Positions 21,890-32,766 of a DNA stretch of 64,000 nt are shown one piece after another; position 1 is the stretch's first letter, and every line of letters starts with the position of its first letter. The position numbers and the translations under genes are program-made. The notes under the pieces are model-generated. The model was not told the origin of the DNA, made no database searches, and saw only the letters and a list, made by a program, of their open reading frames with translations. The stretch is from Diphasiastrum complanatum (Eukaryota > Streptophyta > Lycopodiopsida > Lycopodiales > Lycopodiaceae), in the NCBI GenBank assembly GCA_029204225.1, contig CM055095.1:63832136-63896135 (forward strand). The letters are read 5' to 3'.

Positions 21890-22576
21890 GCACTATGCCA
21901 GTTTAGTAGAGGCTCTTCTTTGTGCGTCTTTGTTGGATGAGGTAGTTGGTGACGTCTTCGATAAAAGTTATTCTTTTGATATTTTTCAATTCCTTTGGAG
22001 TGAAAAGTGACTTGTGGACTCCTGTTAACCAATATTGGTTGACCAAGCTTGGAATCTTTGCGTCCATGGATCGCCAAGGAGTGCCACTTGATAGTATATG
22101 CGCGCCACGAGTAATTGATCTTCAATTTTTTCAAAGGCCAACGCTTTATTCAGATCAAAAAATATGGGAGGGAGAAAGTAGTCCCATTTGGTCTCAATGC
22201 CCATCAAATATTTTAAGTCCCGAGCATAAGTGGCGGCCACGCGAACTATTGGATCAAGATAATTGAAATAACTTTTGGAAAACTGGATAGCCCTTTTGGC
22301 ATCTACATTCGTATCCCATCCATGCTCTGAAGGAATTCGTGGCCAATTGAAATTATTGAGCATGATCTAGTCCATGGGAGTGCCACAATCTGCCCATTTG
22401 GATCGTCTTGTGTAGGGGAGGAAGTGCACATTAACCCTCAATTGCCATGGATTCGTCACATATGCCCTGATGGCCGCAATATAAGAGAAGCTCCTTAGAT
22501 CCTGCTTACAAGCTACAAACACAATGGATAACACACTATGGAGAAACCACCCAACCAAGTAGAAGCATCCAATCAA
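21890..22576 (-). pseudogene. Degenerate coding region, unrecognised
   Basis: Two long frames join with one stop: 22576-22367 and 22363-22025 (containing WDYFLPPIFFDLNKALAF and EDQLLVARIYYQVALLGDPW). A tail in another frame continues to about 21890. Together they cover roughly 220 residues with aromatic-rich, globular composition. I see no RT, integrase, protease or zinc motif. It lies upstream, in the same direction, of a Gypsy integrase on the minus strand only if the order is inverted, so it is not clearly part of that element. Confidence 0.35.
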
Positions 22577-23210
22577 ACTCTAGAAGCCTCAGCCCCAAGC
22601 CAAGAATATAGAGTGAGAGCCTGGCAATGAATCCAAAACCATGATGAGGAGTAGGGTGAGTTTGGCCTCAATATATAGAGCCAAAAGCAACCTGAGCACG
22701 TAGCCATGCATAGCCCTAAGTTCCCTATACATAGATTCACCTAGAATAGAGTCCTAAGCATGGACCAACTATTCATAGAATTGCTATTGATAACTCTACA
22801 CATGCATACACTGTCTCATACCTTGTCTAAACTCCATTTAGTGTGTTCTGGGCCTCACAAGGATATTACTTACTTTCGGGTCATGTCCAGTATGACGTGG
22901 CATAACTAACAGCATGTTTCACTAGAGTACTGTGTATTGGGACCTCCTTCACAATATTCTAAGACCTTAGAGAAGTCTGCGAAGGTTCAAAAGGTGATTT
23001 GACTGCCCTGCGAAGGTTCTGCGAGGGTTCAGTGATCGCTTTCACTGTGGTGTCCAATATTTGTGCAATCAGCTACCATTGATGGGCGTGTCGAATGGCG
23101 TCCCATCTAACTTCTTGAGGTTCACGGTTCCATGACTGAGTATCTCCTTTATTCAGAATGGGCTTTGTCTGTGAACTTCAACTTTCCCTTGATCGCCTTG
23201 GTTTTGTACA

Positions 23211-23870
23211 TTAGGACCAGATCTCTTGATCTAAGATCTTTCTTGTGCAATCGACGATCATGCCATGCCTTGCGTCGTTCCTTCTCAGCTGCCAATGCAT
23301 GTACAACTTCATGCAATGCTTCATGGCATGCAACTGTAAAGATTTGAATTCATCAAGGCGTTGAGTTGTGGCGATCCTTAATGAAGGTACCAAAAACTTT
23401 AATGGCATTACGACATCCTGGACCATAGACCAACTGAAATGGTGTGCGGTCAGTGCTTCCCTTGTAACCTGTTCTGAATGCCCACAAAGCAGCTTGTAGT
23501 TTGTTAGCTTCAACTGTTTTCTTGATTACGCTACACAAGATCTTATTGATTGATTTGGCTTGTCCATTACCGCGAGAATAATATGGCATGTTGAATCTAT
23601 GGATCACGAAGAATTCCTCCAACAGGACTTTGATGATCTCATTGACGAAATGGCTTCCGCGATCACTGATGGGGCATCCAAAGTGCACAATAATATCCTC
23701 ATAAAGGAACTTGGCAGTTGCTCGAGCGTTAGTTGTTCACACTGCCTTGGCTTCAACCCATCTGGTGAGGTTACCTATAGCCACGATAATATATCGGGCT
23801 TGTGAACTTCTTGTTGTAGGGTGAATTGGACCAATATAGTCCAATGCAGCCCATTATTGTCTCAAAATCT
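23211..23870 (-). pseudogene. Gypsy integrase core, broken
   Basis: Reading from 23870 the minus strand gives LDYIGPIHP, the first catalytic Asp of a retroviral-type integrase. Then come DRGSHFVNE (second Asp) and, past 23580, a NGQAKS block where the third catalytic residue Glu is replaced by Lys. ALWAFRTGYKGST and TPFQLVYG are typical of plant Ty3/Gypsy integrases. A frameshift near 23430 separates the last part. RT and RNase H are not found next to it. The DNA just downstream (23036-23110) is shared, inverted, with 45510-45590. Confidence 0.85.
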
Positions 23871-24075
23871 AGATCTATCGAGATCGACCCAACAGACAAA
23901 TTCTCATCAGTCAACAACGATATCTCATCAACATGCTGAACAAATATAGAATGACCAATTGAAAATCAAGCTAGTTCCCACTTGACCCTGGTCTGAAACT
24001 ATCAAAGGAGCAGTGTCCATAATCCAAGGCAGAGGAGGAGGAAATGAATCAATATCCATTTCACTCCATCATCTG

Positions 24076-24650
24076 GTCATTATGCTCTGCACTCGACCCG
24101 ACTTGGCATTCTCATCTCTCAGCCAATTCCTATTGAATCTAGGGCCAACTCATTGAAAATCTCTCATGAAGGTCATGAAGTATATCCAAGCTACAAAACG
24201 TTTCAGCATCTGTTATGGAGATAGCCAATCTGCCAATATTCTTGAAGGATACACATATGCAAATTGGGCAGGAGATAATGACAGCAGAAGGTCAACTTTT
24301 GGGTTTGTATTCAAACTAAATCAAGGCCCAATCTCATGGAATAGCCGAAAGGAGACCTCAGTAGCATTATCCTCAATCGAATAAGAATACATAGATCCCA
24401 CAAATGCTACCAAGGAGTCAATTTGGCTAAAAAACCTGCTTGCAGATATTGGCCTTGTTCAGGAACATTCAACAACAAGTTATTATGATAATCAAAGCAC
24501 AATAGCACTCTCTCTAAATCAGAGATTTCACTCTCGGAGCAAACACATCAAAATCAGGTGTCACTACCTTAGAAAAAAAGTGCAAAGCAAGGAAGTGTCA
24601 TTGTTTTACTGTAGGATAATCTAAAGGTTTAAGATTTTTAGGATCCACAT
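24076..24650 (+). pseudogene. Copia RT end and RNase H
   Basis: The fragment starts with the RT motif CTRPDLAFS, continues through KVMKYIQATKRFSICYGD, and then the RNase H part with YANWAGD, STFGFVF and ALSSIE. A TAA interrupts the RNase H at about 24380, and reading then continues through YYDNQSTIALS and SRSKHIKIRCHYLR. The 5' parts of pol are absent. A purine tract (GGGGAGAG) and an LTR start follow at 24652-24661, so this is the 3' end of an element. Confidence 0.85.
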
Positions 24651-24660
24651 TAGGGGAGAG

Positions 24661-25407
24661 TGTTTGATTTCAATGCTCAAATCCACTAAGTAATGAGCAT
24701 CCTGGAAAACCTCAATCAAAGTCCAACTTCGCATTTTTGGACCTTCACGTTTTTTGCAGTTTTTGCACCTTCAGGATTTTTGCACTTCGGGGGTTTGTCA
24801 AAACTCAACTCCCGACACATCGAAGTGCCCGAAGTACCTGACACATCAAAGTGCATGACTTCATCCTCAACCAACTTATCGGCTTTCTCATCAGAAGAAT
24901 AATCAATCCATGAACTGTTAGACGACTTCAAGTACATCTCTGACAGTCCACTTGATTGTACATACGCTTACAATTAAGAGAAGATGACCATATAATGCAT
25001 AATGGCTTCAATAAATTAAGCAATTAGATTTTATGTTCCCAATGCACTGAGCACTGACATGCAATCATCAATGTATAACGTCAGCAGATCTAACATGCTC
25101 AATAGGTTGTATTCTAGTTAAAGCAACTAAGTTGCTAGGTAGTTAAAAGTTAGTTCAATGATCATAAGCTGAAGCAATTTTTGCACCAACTCTCTCGCAC
25201 TGCTTCACACTCTTGTACTCATTTTTCTTATCAATCAGAGTGCAAGTTTTTAGTCACCACTATTGTATTGTTCTATTGCGCATTGCTATTGTTGATTCAT
25301 CTTGATTATTGTTGGTAACTATTGCACTTCTGATCCACCTACCATTTGCTCGACTTCCGTTGCTATCCCACTCGATACTTCCACAATATCTCGTGATTTT
25401 ATGACAT
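24661..25407 (+). mobile_element. Copia LTR (family E) flanked by both PPT and PBS
   Basis: It starts TGTTTGATTTC directly after a polypurine tract and ends ATGACA at 25407. It is followed by TGTTATTAGAGCG, a diverged copy of the Met-tRNA primer site. It is therefore bounded on the left like a 3' LTR and on the right like a 5' LTR. The right border is set only by the CA end and the primer-like site. Confidence 0.5.
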
Positions 25408-25739
25408 GTTATTAGAGCGTCTGTTTCAATTAGAGCTCCTCTGATTTGATATCAGTCTATATTCTCTGATCTCACCATTTTCCAACAAAGCTGACACAAG
25501 ATCAAACATCAAATCCATAGACAAAGAAGTATAGAAAAACTATGGAAGGATTCCTCAGTGCGTGAATCTGCATCTATTAGATTCGACCTATCATCGATAA
25601 TTCGATGACAGCTCTACTTGGTCCGAACTTCGAAGTTGCAAAAATCAAAAGAATAAATTTCGTAGACACACACAAAGTCGACAAAGATGTGGAAATGTGT
25701 ATAGGTCAAGCAAATCAGAGCTAAAGCATTACGATCGAT

Positions 25740-26453
25740 ATTAACTGTCAGTAACAAGAACAATTTAAGCTACAATTATATTACCTGAATGCAACGAATC
25801 AGACAAAACAAAAAACAAAGCAATCAACTCAATATAGACACAACTCTATTTTACTAGAAATAAATTATTAAGTCAAAAGTGTGTGTACAGTCTGAGTTCA
25901 TTCAAATGTACAATCTTTTTGAAACAATACTCTGTAAAATCATGGAGAAAAATCAAGTAGTTGTGCTTTGATTGAATGTCTAACTCATTATCTAATTCAA
26001 TGTATGATCTGCATTTTCATTGGTGTGTTATCGAATATTTATACATGGTAGTTGTACAATTACACGAATGCTAAATTAATATATTCACAAGATGGATTAA
26101 GGCACTGCATGCTGTTACCAGTTGCTTTTAGGCAAAATCTTATTCTATTGGAGATTTTGAAAAAATCACGGGGTTGTGAAAATAGATGGTCAAATCGACA
26201 GTCAACAGTCAAATTGATAGTTGATTGTCGACTCGATAATGGCTTTGACAATTCGAGTAAAGTCGACAGTTGTTGATTCGAGTGTCTTCGAAGGATTTGA
26301 CAATTGTTGATTTGAGTAGGTTCAATGATTGTCGATTTGGGGTTTGTCGAGCTAATACCTTTTTGTGATTTCTATGTATTTCTGCAAACTGTGCGACAAT
26401 AGAGGTTGTAAGATAAGGATGGAGAGGATAGAAATCCAACACACCCCTTTATC
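25740..26453 (-). mobile_element. 3' LTR and polypurine tract, Copia family E2
   Basis: On the minus strand a purine tract AAAGGGGTG (26442-26450) precedes an LTR starting TGTTGGATTTC at 26441. The 40 bases before it (ATCAAGGCATTCAAGGATCCAGAT) match the 3' end of the element at 44250-44284. The LTR contains a TATA-like TATAAATATTC at about 26036-26046 and repeated TCGAC/TTGTCGA words. The far end is only approximate. Confidence 0.6.
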
Positions 26454-26659
26454 TGGATCCTTGAATGCCTTGATTTTCAAATTCAAGATAGCAAAAAAAT
26501 TATTGTGTGGTTTCTAATTTAATCCTTTTGTCTAAATGCTTATGGGCTAAAGTTGTATCCACTACAAGCTACTTTTAAGATAGACATTTGACTAAAGGCC
26601 TCTCAGGTAAAATGTCTTACGATGTTTGGACATGCTCCAAATTTTCATTAAAAAATCTC

Positions 26660-26953
26660 AAAGTGTTCATATGCATTGCTTACACGCATATCCCAAAATA
26701 GACTAGTCAAGAGCTGTAATCTCATAGCATCAAGGCCATCTTGATTGGTTATGCTTTTTCTAACAAAACTTACAAGCTATATGATCCTGACACTTCAAAA
26801 AATTTCTACTTCACAGCAACAAAACCAAGGGCTACCTATGGTGTTGCTCATTCGGTGAGTACTTGGCCTATAGGTGATATGACAGAGGAGGATAATGATC
26901 ATGATAGTCGAGCAGTTCAATCTAAGATGAAGCAGAAGAAAAGAGAAATTTAA
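26660..26953 (+). pseudogene. Copia integrase C-terminal fragment
   Basis: AYTHIPK, a stop, then AILIGYAFSNKTYKLYDP match the C-terminal part of Copia integrases (the IGY...YKLYDP block). The rest of the frame to 26953 is Lys/Asp-rich. Nothing on either side is continuous with it. Confidence 0.6.
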
Positions 26954-28054
26954 CTTGGTGGAACTTGCTATTTTTTGCCCTCAGATATATGTAAGATAAT
27001 TTTTGTATTTAGAGGCCATCTTGTATTTAGGCCATGTTATCAAAATATTAATTGTATATTTGTAATTTAGTGAATTATGTTATAAGGTCTCCATCAAGAC
27101 CGTTAGTATTTTCATAGTTTATGATAGTTTTATGAAGTTGAAATGACTGTAAGCGATCGTAAGGGTTCATTTATGAGTGTTTACGATGAGTATTATTCAT
27201 TTATGGATGGTTATGGAACTTTTGTTTAAGTATGACTAATTGGCCGAGAGGGGGAGAGCTCAATTTTATCAGCAATTGCTTACTCTGATTCAGTGTAACT
27301 GTTGGTAGCAAGAGGAATATTTCTTGTGTAAGACCCAATTGGCAGAGTTGTTTAGAGAAGTTGTTGTTAGCTTGGAAGGTATTTATCTAATTGTTAATAC
27401 TACTTGAATGTGTATGTCTTTTCAATGGGTAATATATTTGAAATGTTGTTAGCTTAATTATAGTGTATTGTTGGGTTTTCATATTGTTGTTGTTGTTGGC
27501 TATTTATACAACATACATTGTTAAATCCCACTAGGTCAAGTGATGAGGAACTAATTACACCTCTAACACTTTTGTCTTAACAATTGTTTTTCTTGCACAA
27601 TAGAAGAGAAAATTTTGATTGTTGAACTGATCAATGTCGTATTCTTACTAGTATGAGCTAAGAAATTCTAAATCAACTAAACACTTTGTGATTGTATAGA
27701 TTCAAAACTGACCACTACATGTTGAAGGATTTGAATTTACCGACATCTTATTCTAAATTGAATAGATAAATGAAATCACTATTTCGATAGAATCTTGAAC
27801 ATTTTGAAGATATAAAATAGTTCCATCATTGATAGTTGATATTGAAAATTTAGTACCACATAAGAAGAGAACTATTGTTGAGGTTAGATCCTTCACTTAA
27901 ATTCTTTTTGCAAAAGCCACTTATTCAATAAAAAAAGACAATCGATTGTTTAGGATAAAATTTTTTAGAGTATTCTTTAGATATTCTGAGATTTATCTAT
28001 GGGAAATTAACTCTGTAGACCTTATTGATGATAGAATATCTTATCTAACCTGTT
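26954..28054. other. No gene seen
   Basis: AT-rich sequence without retroelement domains or credible frames. It ends at the target duplication GGAGT (28055-28059) of element B2. Confidence 0.3.
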
Positions 28055-28845
28055 GGAGTTGTAGAAAAAATAGTAATTATTCTTTCACAAAGAATACGAT
28101 GAAAGTTTGAATAAATCAAACTAATATCAGTGTCTTCAATCAGGTCTGTATCTGATTTATGTACTAATGGAACAATATTTGCTCTGACTGGAAATAAGAG
28201 ACAACTTTAGACAATTTTAGACAATAAGAAACTATTGACCAAAAACGAATTTTTATAATTATGAATCTGAATCATCAATATACATCTCTTGCTGTCTTAT
28301 CTCGTTGTTGTGTCTCTGATTGAGTGAGTGAGTTAGAACGAGTAATGCACATGTATTTATATTGCTATAGGATAGGCCTTTTGGCCTTTTCTTTACAGGT
28401 CTATTGGCCTATTACTGCTATAACAGTAGATATCTAACTGTTTATGACGGTTGATATTCAAATAGACGCTCTGTTTCCAGGGTCGAACAAATTTTGTTCA
28501 CAAATTATTCACGACAGTCCATCTCTTAGTCTCAGCTTCGTGTTTCGCGAATCGTTTGCGACACTTGTCTCTTCGCGACATTTTCGTCTTTCATGAATTG
28601 TTCGCGACAAATGACAACTTTGAGCTTGAAGACAAAATTCAGAATATTTCATGAACTGTTCGCGACAGGTGAGCTTGAAGAAGAGTTCAGAAGATTTCGC
28701 GAATTGTTCGCGACAATTTTGCGACATTTGAGGTTTGAAACAAGAAACAAAATATTTCGTGACAAGATTCTGTTCATGAATCTTTTGAGCTTCAACAAGA
28801 AAAACCACGAGTTTCTACAAGAAACTGTTTCGCATCCGTATTCTA
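28055..28845 (-). mobile_element. 3' LTR of Copia element B2, truncated at its 5' side
   Basis: The LTR end TGTAG (CTACA on the minus strand) is at 28060. It is preceded by GGAGT (28055-28059), the element's target duplication. It closely matches 47639-48572 and carries the same TTCGCGAA and GTTCGCGACA palindromic words and the same AGGCCTTTTGGCC block. At about 28845 it is fused to RT coding sequence, so the RT end, the RNase H and the start of this LTR are deleted. Confidence 0.8.
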
Positions 28846-29412
28846 GATATTCTTGGCTTACAAAACCAAGTGGTTGATCCATGAATAAGTTTTCTTCCAA
28901 TTCTGCGTGTAAGAAAGCAGTCTTCTCATCCACAATATGGATTTGCAAATCATGAGTCACTACATACGCGAATAACAAGCGAATTGATGTATGTTTGACT
29001 ACCGGTGAGAAAGTATCGGTGTAGTCGATTCCATACTTCTATGAAAATCCTTTAGCATGTAACCTTGCTTTGTATCTGATGTTTTCTCCATCAGGACCTA
29101 TTTTGATCTTGTAGATCCACTTGCACTTGACTGGTTTTCTGCCATCAGGAATAGTGTCCATACATTGTTCTTATACATGGATGACATTTCGTCCTCCATT
29201 GCTTGAATCCAGCTATCTGATCCATCAACATCTTCCTCGAATGTTTGAGATTCGTCAGAGAAACCACAAAATTTGATAAATGTATTAAAAACATTCCGAC
29301 CATACCTTTTTGGTGGTTTCGTTGTTTGTCTGATCTTCTCACATGTGGTTTCGAGTTCGATTCTGCAGGTTTCAAGTTTGATTTTGATTCGAGCTTTTCT
29401 GCTGGAATTCAA
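28846..29412 (-). pseudogene. Copia RT, N-terminal part (element B2)
   Basis: The minus strand reads WIQAMEDEMSSMYKNNVW at the start of the RT region. After a frameshift come SPVVKHTSIRLL-type sequence (about 29010) and DLQIHIVDEKTAFLHAELEE, ending with MDQPLGFVS. The YVDD catalytic box is absent because the frame is joined to the LTR at about 28845. This copy cannot encode an active RT. Confidence 0.8.
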
Positions 29413-29468
29413 ACTGGTGATTCAAGTCTTTCTGGTACTCAATCTTAACCTCCCTCTGAATATGGTAA

Positions 29469-30427
29469 TTATCTTTCATCTTCTGCTTTTTTTACTTCTG
29501 TCGTCGTTGGTAGCTCATAATAGTTTCTGAGAATTTCATAGCCGACTAGATCACTGTCTGCTATGTATATCGACTCATCAAATTTAACATCTTGAACAAC
29601 TTTTATCTTGCCAGTTTCTAGTACATAGACACAATAATATGACAAACATAACTCGAATCCTACCAGAAAACCTTGTTCTGTCTTTTCATCTAGTTTCTTT
29701 CTCAACTTATCTGGTATGTGCATATACATTGCACATCCAAATGTTCGAACATGTGCTAGATTTGGCTTCGACTTCCACCTTATCTCATGAGGAGTTTTAT
29801 CCAGTATTCGAGATTTCAGAATACAATTTTGAAGATAATTTGATGTAGCCACTGCTTGTACCCACAACTGTTTTGGTGCTTTCGCATGAGCCATCATACA
29901 CCTTGCAGCTTTCGTAAGTGTACAATTTTTTCATTCAACTATTCCATTGTGCTGAGGTGTGTAAGATGCAGTCTTTGTGTGCATAACACCTCGATCAGTA
30001 CAATAAGCCTTGAATTTGTTGGAAATGTACTCACCTCGATCTCTACGAATCTGCTTTAGCTTATTGCCTGTCTGTTTCTCAGCCCAATTCATATACTCAA
30101 TGAATTTATCGAAAGCTTCACATTTAGTATGTATAAAGTATACCACAACAAATTTGCTGAAGTAATTAATAAACGTGATAAGTACTTTGCATCACCCAAT
30201 GACAATACTCCAAATGGTCCACAAATATCTGAATGCACAATTTCCAGTACCTTAGTTGCTTTATGAACATCCTTAGTGAAAGGTGTTCTAGTCATCTTGC
30301 CTTTAAGATAGGATTCGCAAGTAGTTCGAATATCTCTACTTTTGATTTCGACTTCTTCAATTCTTTGACTTTTGTTGGCTTGGTACAAGGCTTCCATGTT
30401 CATGTAACAAAGCCTCTTGTGCCACAA
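29469..30427 (-). pseudogene. Copia integrase (element B2)
   Basis: In order on the minus strand: the HHCC region starting WHKRLCYMN with its CESC changed to CESY, then the first catalytic Asp in HSDICGPF, and a frameshift near 30180. The second Asp is in RRDRGEYIS and the third residue Glu in HNGIVE, which is followed at once by a TGA where related elements have Arg. The C-terminal part (PKQLWVQAVATSNYLQN to GFLVGFELC) is open to 29469. All three acidic residues remain, but the zinc-binding Cys loss, the stop and the frameshift disable the gene. Confidence 0.85.
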
Positions 30428-30664
30428 TATATCTATTGATTCCTGAGTTTGATTGGCTTGTTTGATTCTTGTTCAAATGTTCAAGTGATATAAATTTCCT
30501 TCTTTGTTGCCTTTAGCAGCCAAGTTATCAGAATCTTCCTCGAACAGTTTACAAGAGTTCTTTGTGAAGGTTATTGACATGCTTGTATCGACTATCTTAG
30601 CTACGGATAGAAGATCTTTATCAAGAGTAGAGACATAGAGAACTTCCTCCAGTTTCTTGTCACC

Positions 30665-31348
30665 CTAATTCGTGTCCAGCCATAGTACACCAATTTCATC
30701 AACCATGTGCTTAGAACCGTCTCCAAGTATAATGAATCTCGAATAGTTTGTCTTCTTGTACTCAGACAAAATTTGTTTCAAGGAAACAAAATGTGAGGTG
30801 GCTCCTGAATCAAGTTTTACTTCTCGAATTGAATTAGATGAACAGCAGAGATTAGCATTAACATAAGCTGTTGAGTTCCTTGTTGCCCTGTCTTCTGCTA
30901 CTCTAGAGCATTCTTCTTTGTCTTCGACATAGTTTGAATCTGAAGGTTCGCTTCGATTCTGCTCCTTTTTGTTTTTGGGATTCTGATAACAGTCTACTGC
31001 TGCAGGACCCCGTTTGTGACAATGAATGCATTCAATCTTTGGATTTAACCAGAACTTTTCTTCTGTGTAACCTGATCTTTTGCATTTGTTGCAAATCTTC
31101 TTATTACCAGAATTTTTTTGTTGTTTTCCAGATTGTTGTTCATTTGCCTTAGACTCATTCTTTTTAGACAACTCCCTCTTAAACTTAGACTTCTTAGAAG
31201 ATTTATTCTTTTGAATAAATAGAGCATTTTCGAAATCACCATTGTCGTCACAGCGTTCACGAGCTTCTACTTCCTCTTTAACTCCGTCTATTGTCTTTTG
31301 AAGTGTCATTGTCGTATCTTTCGCCAATAAGGTGTTGAAAATTGTCAC
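30665..31348 (-). pseudogene. Copia gag C-terminal half and protease (element B2)
   Basis: A 227-codon frame covers the gag segment beginning LLAKDTTMTLQK. It has two damaged zinc knuckles (CNKCKRSGYTEEKF lacks His and the last Cys; CIHCHKRGPAAVDC has Pro for His) and a protease with LDSGATSHFV. It ends at a TAA after WLDTN. The gag N-terminal half is missing: reading stops where the LTR of element A begins at 31333. That missing half lies inverted at 48760-49239. Confidence 0.85.
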
Positions 31349-32193
31349 TTCTCACCTGTCATTTTTTTATTGTAAATAAAGATCAATCATGAGTACAATG
31401 TTCATGATTTGATTTCACACGTGTGGAGCCTGTTCCCACGTGTGAAAGAAAGTACTTTTCATATTTGTAAATATCTACTTTGATTTTGTATCAATCAAGT
31501 CAAGTGTGAACATGATATGACTAGTTTTTAGTCAAGTTGACTAGTCACCTAGAGTTAGCTTATCCTTGCATGTGCATGAGTAAATGCTCCCACATGGCAA
31601 GTGGATGTTCACACGTGTGTATAGATTTCTAGAAGATAAGAGTTGACCATTTTTCTTAGATCCTATTTTGTAGGGAATATTTCTATATTCTAGGAGACTA
31701 GCTCTTTGGATTTTAGGCATATTCTAGATGGTCAACTTTGGATAAGGATCAAGGATGGATCAAATGGATAGATCTTAGTGATGTGGCACTCTTCACACGT
31801 GTGAAGACCTGTTGGACTGTACCAAACTTGGGGATGTACTTGATCCATAAAAGGATCATCATTTTGCTAATGAGATTGATGAGACTTTTGCATTCTACAC
31901 TTTTGTGAGATTTCTAGTCAATAGAATTGTGATTTTATTGAATGATTGCTCTCAAGAACCTATGTACTTGTTGTTTCAGGTGTAGGCCATACAGTGGATA
32001 GTATTCCACACGTGTGAGGCCGCTCTCACTTGTTTATGAAGATTTGATCCATTGCTCTTGCTTAAATCTAAGTGTAGTGAATCTAGATCAAGATCTAAAG
32101 TGTAGAACTTGATAGATCCATTGATTAAGCAACCAATAACTCTCTATGATTGTTAAGTACAATCATTAATGTCCTAAAATTGAAATTTTATCA
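31333..32193 (+). mobile_element. 5' LTR of Copia element A
   Basis: It runs TGTTGAAAATTG to TTTTATCA (861 bp) and is followed by a primer site. The inverted copy at 49240-50095 matches it end to end with a few percent differences by eye. It holds four exact CACACGTGTG palindromes (31416, 31610, 31794, 32007) and a TATA-like CATAAAAGG near 31850. It sits inside the gag of element B2. Confidence 0.92.
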
Positions 32194-32209
32194 TCGTATC
32201 AGAGCTGAG
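32194..32209 (+). promoter_or_regulatory. Copia primer-binding site of element A
   Basis: TCGTATCAGAGCTGAG differs at one position from the Met-tRNA type TGGTATCAGAGC site and abuts the LTR end. Confidence 0.8.
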
Positions 32210-32766
32210 TAAGAGAGTGATCATTTGATTCATAAAACTTGCAAAGATCATTGGCAAAATTTGTTTTTGGCCAATACTAGTAAGGGCGAGTTCATCTAGA
32301 GTGATAGCTTGTTTCTATTTGGATCAAATCAACTTGGAGGCTATGTACTTTTCACACGTGTGAAACCGTACAGCAAATTTCATTTCAAGTTACCTTGTGT
32401 TTTTTGTTTCTATAATCTCAATTTTAGTCCAGATTTAGTGCTTTTTGAAGCATAGTATTGATCTAGATTCAATCTAGCTAATACTTATGACCAAATAGAG
32501 TTTTGGATCATTGAAGCATTTTTTTTTGGAGTTTAAGATCAGATCTAAGAGGCTGATTTGTTCAAATCCTTAGTTGAAGTGAAACCTCTAAGAAAAGTGT
32601 AAAGCAAATTTTTTTTGTGAGAGTGAAAGCTAGGAATGTTTGTCAAGATCTAATTGGGTTGCATTTCATAGAGACAAGGCTATAGGCAATCTTGTAAGCT
32701 TTAGTCCTTTCATAGATCTTTAAAATTCATAAATCTTTGTGATTTTAGAAGAGCATTTATTCTACA

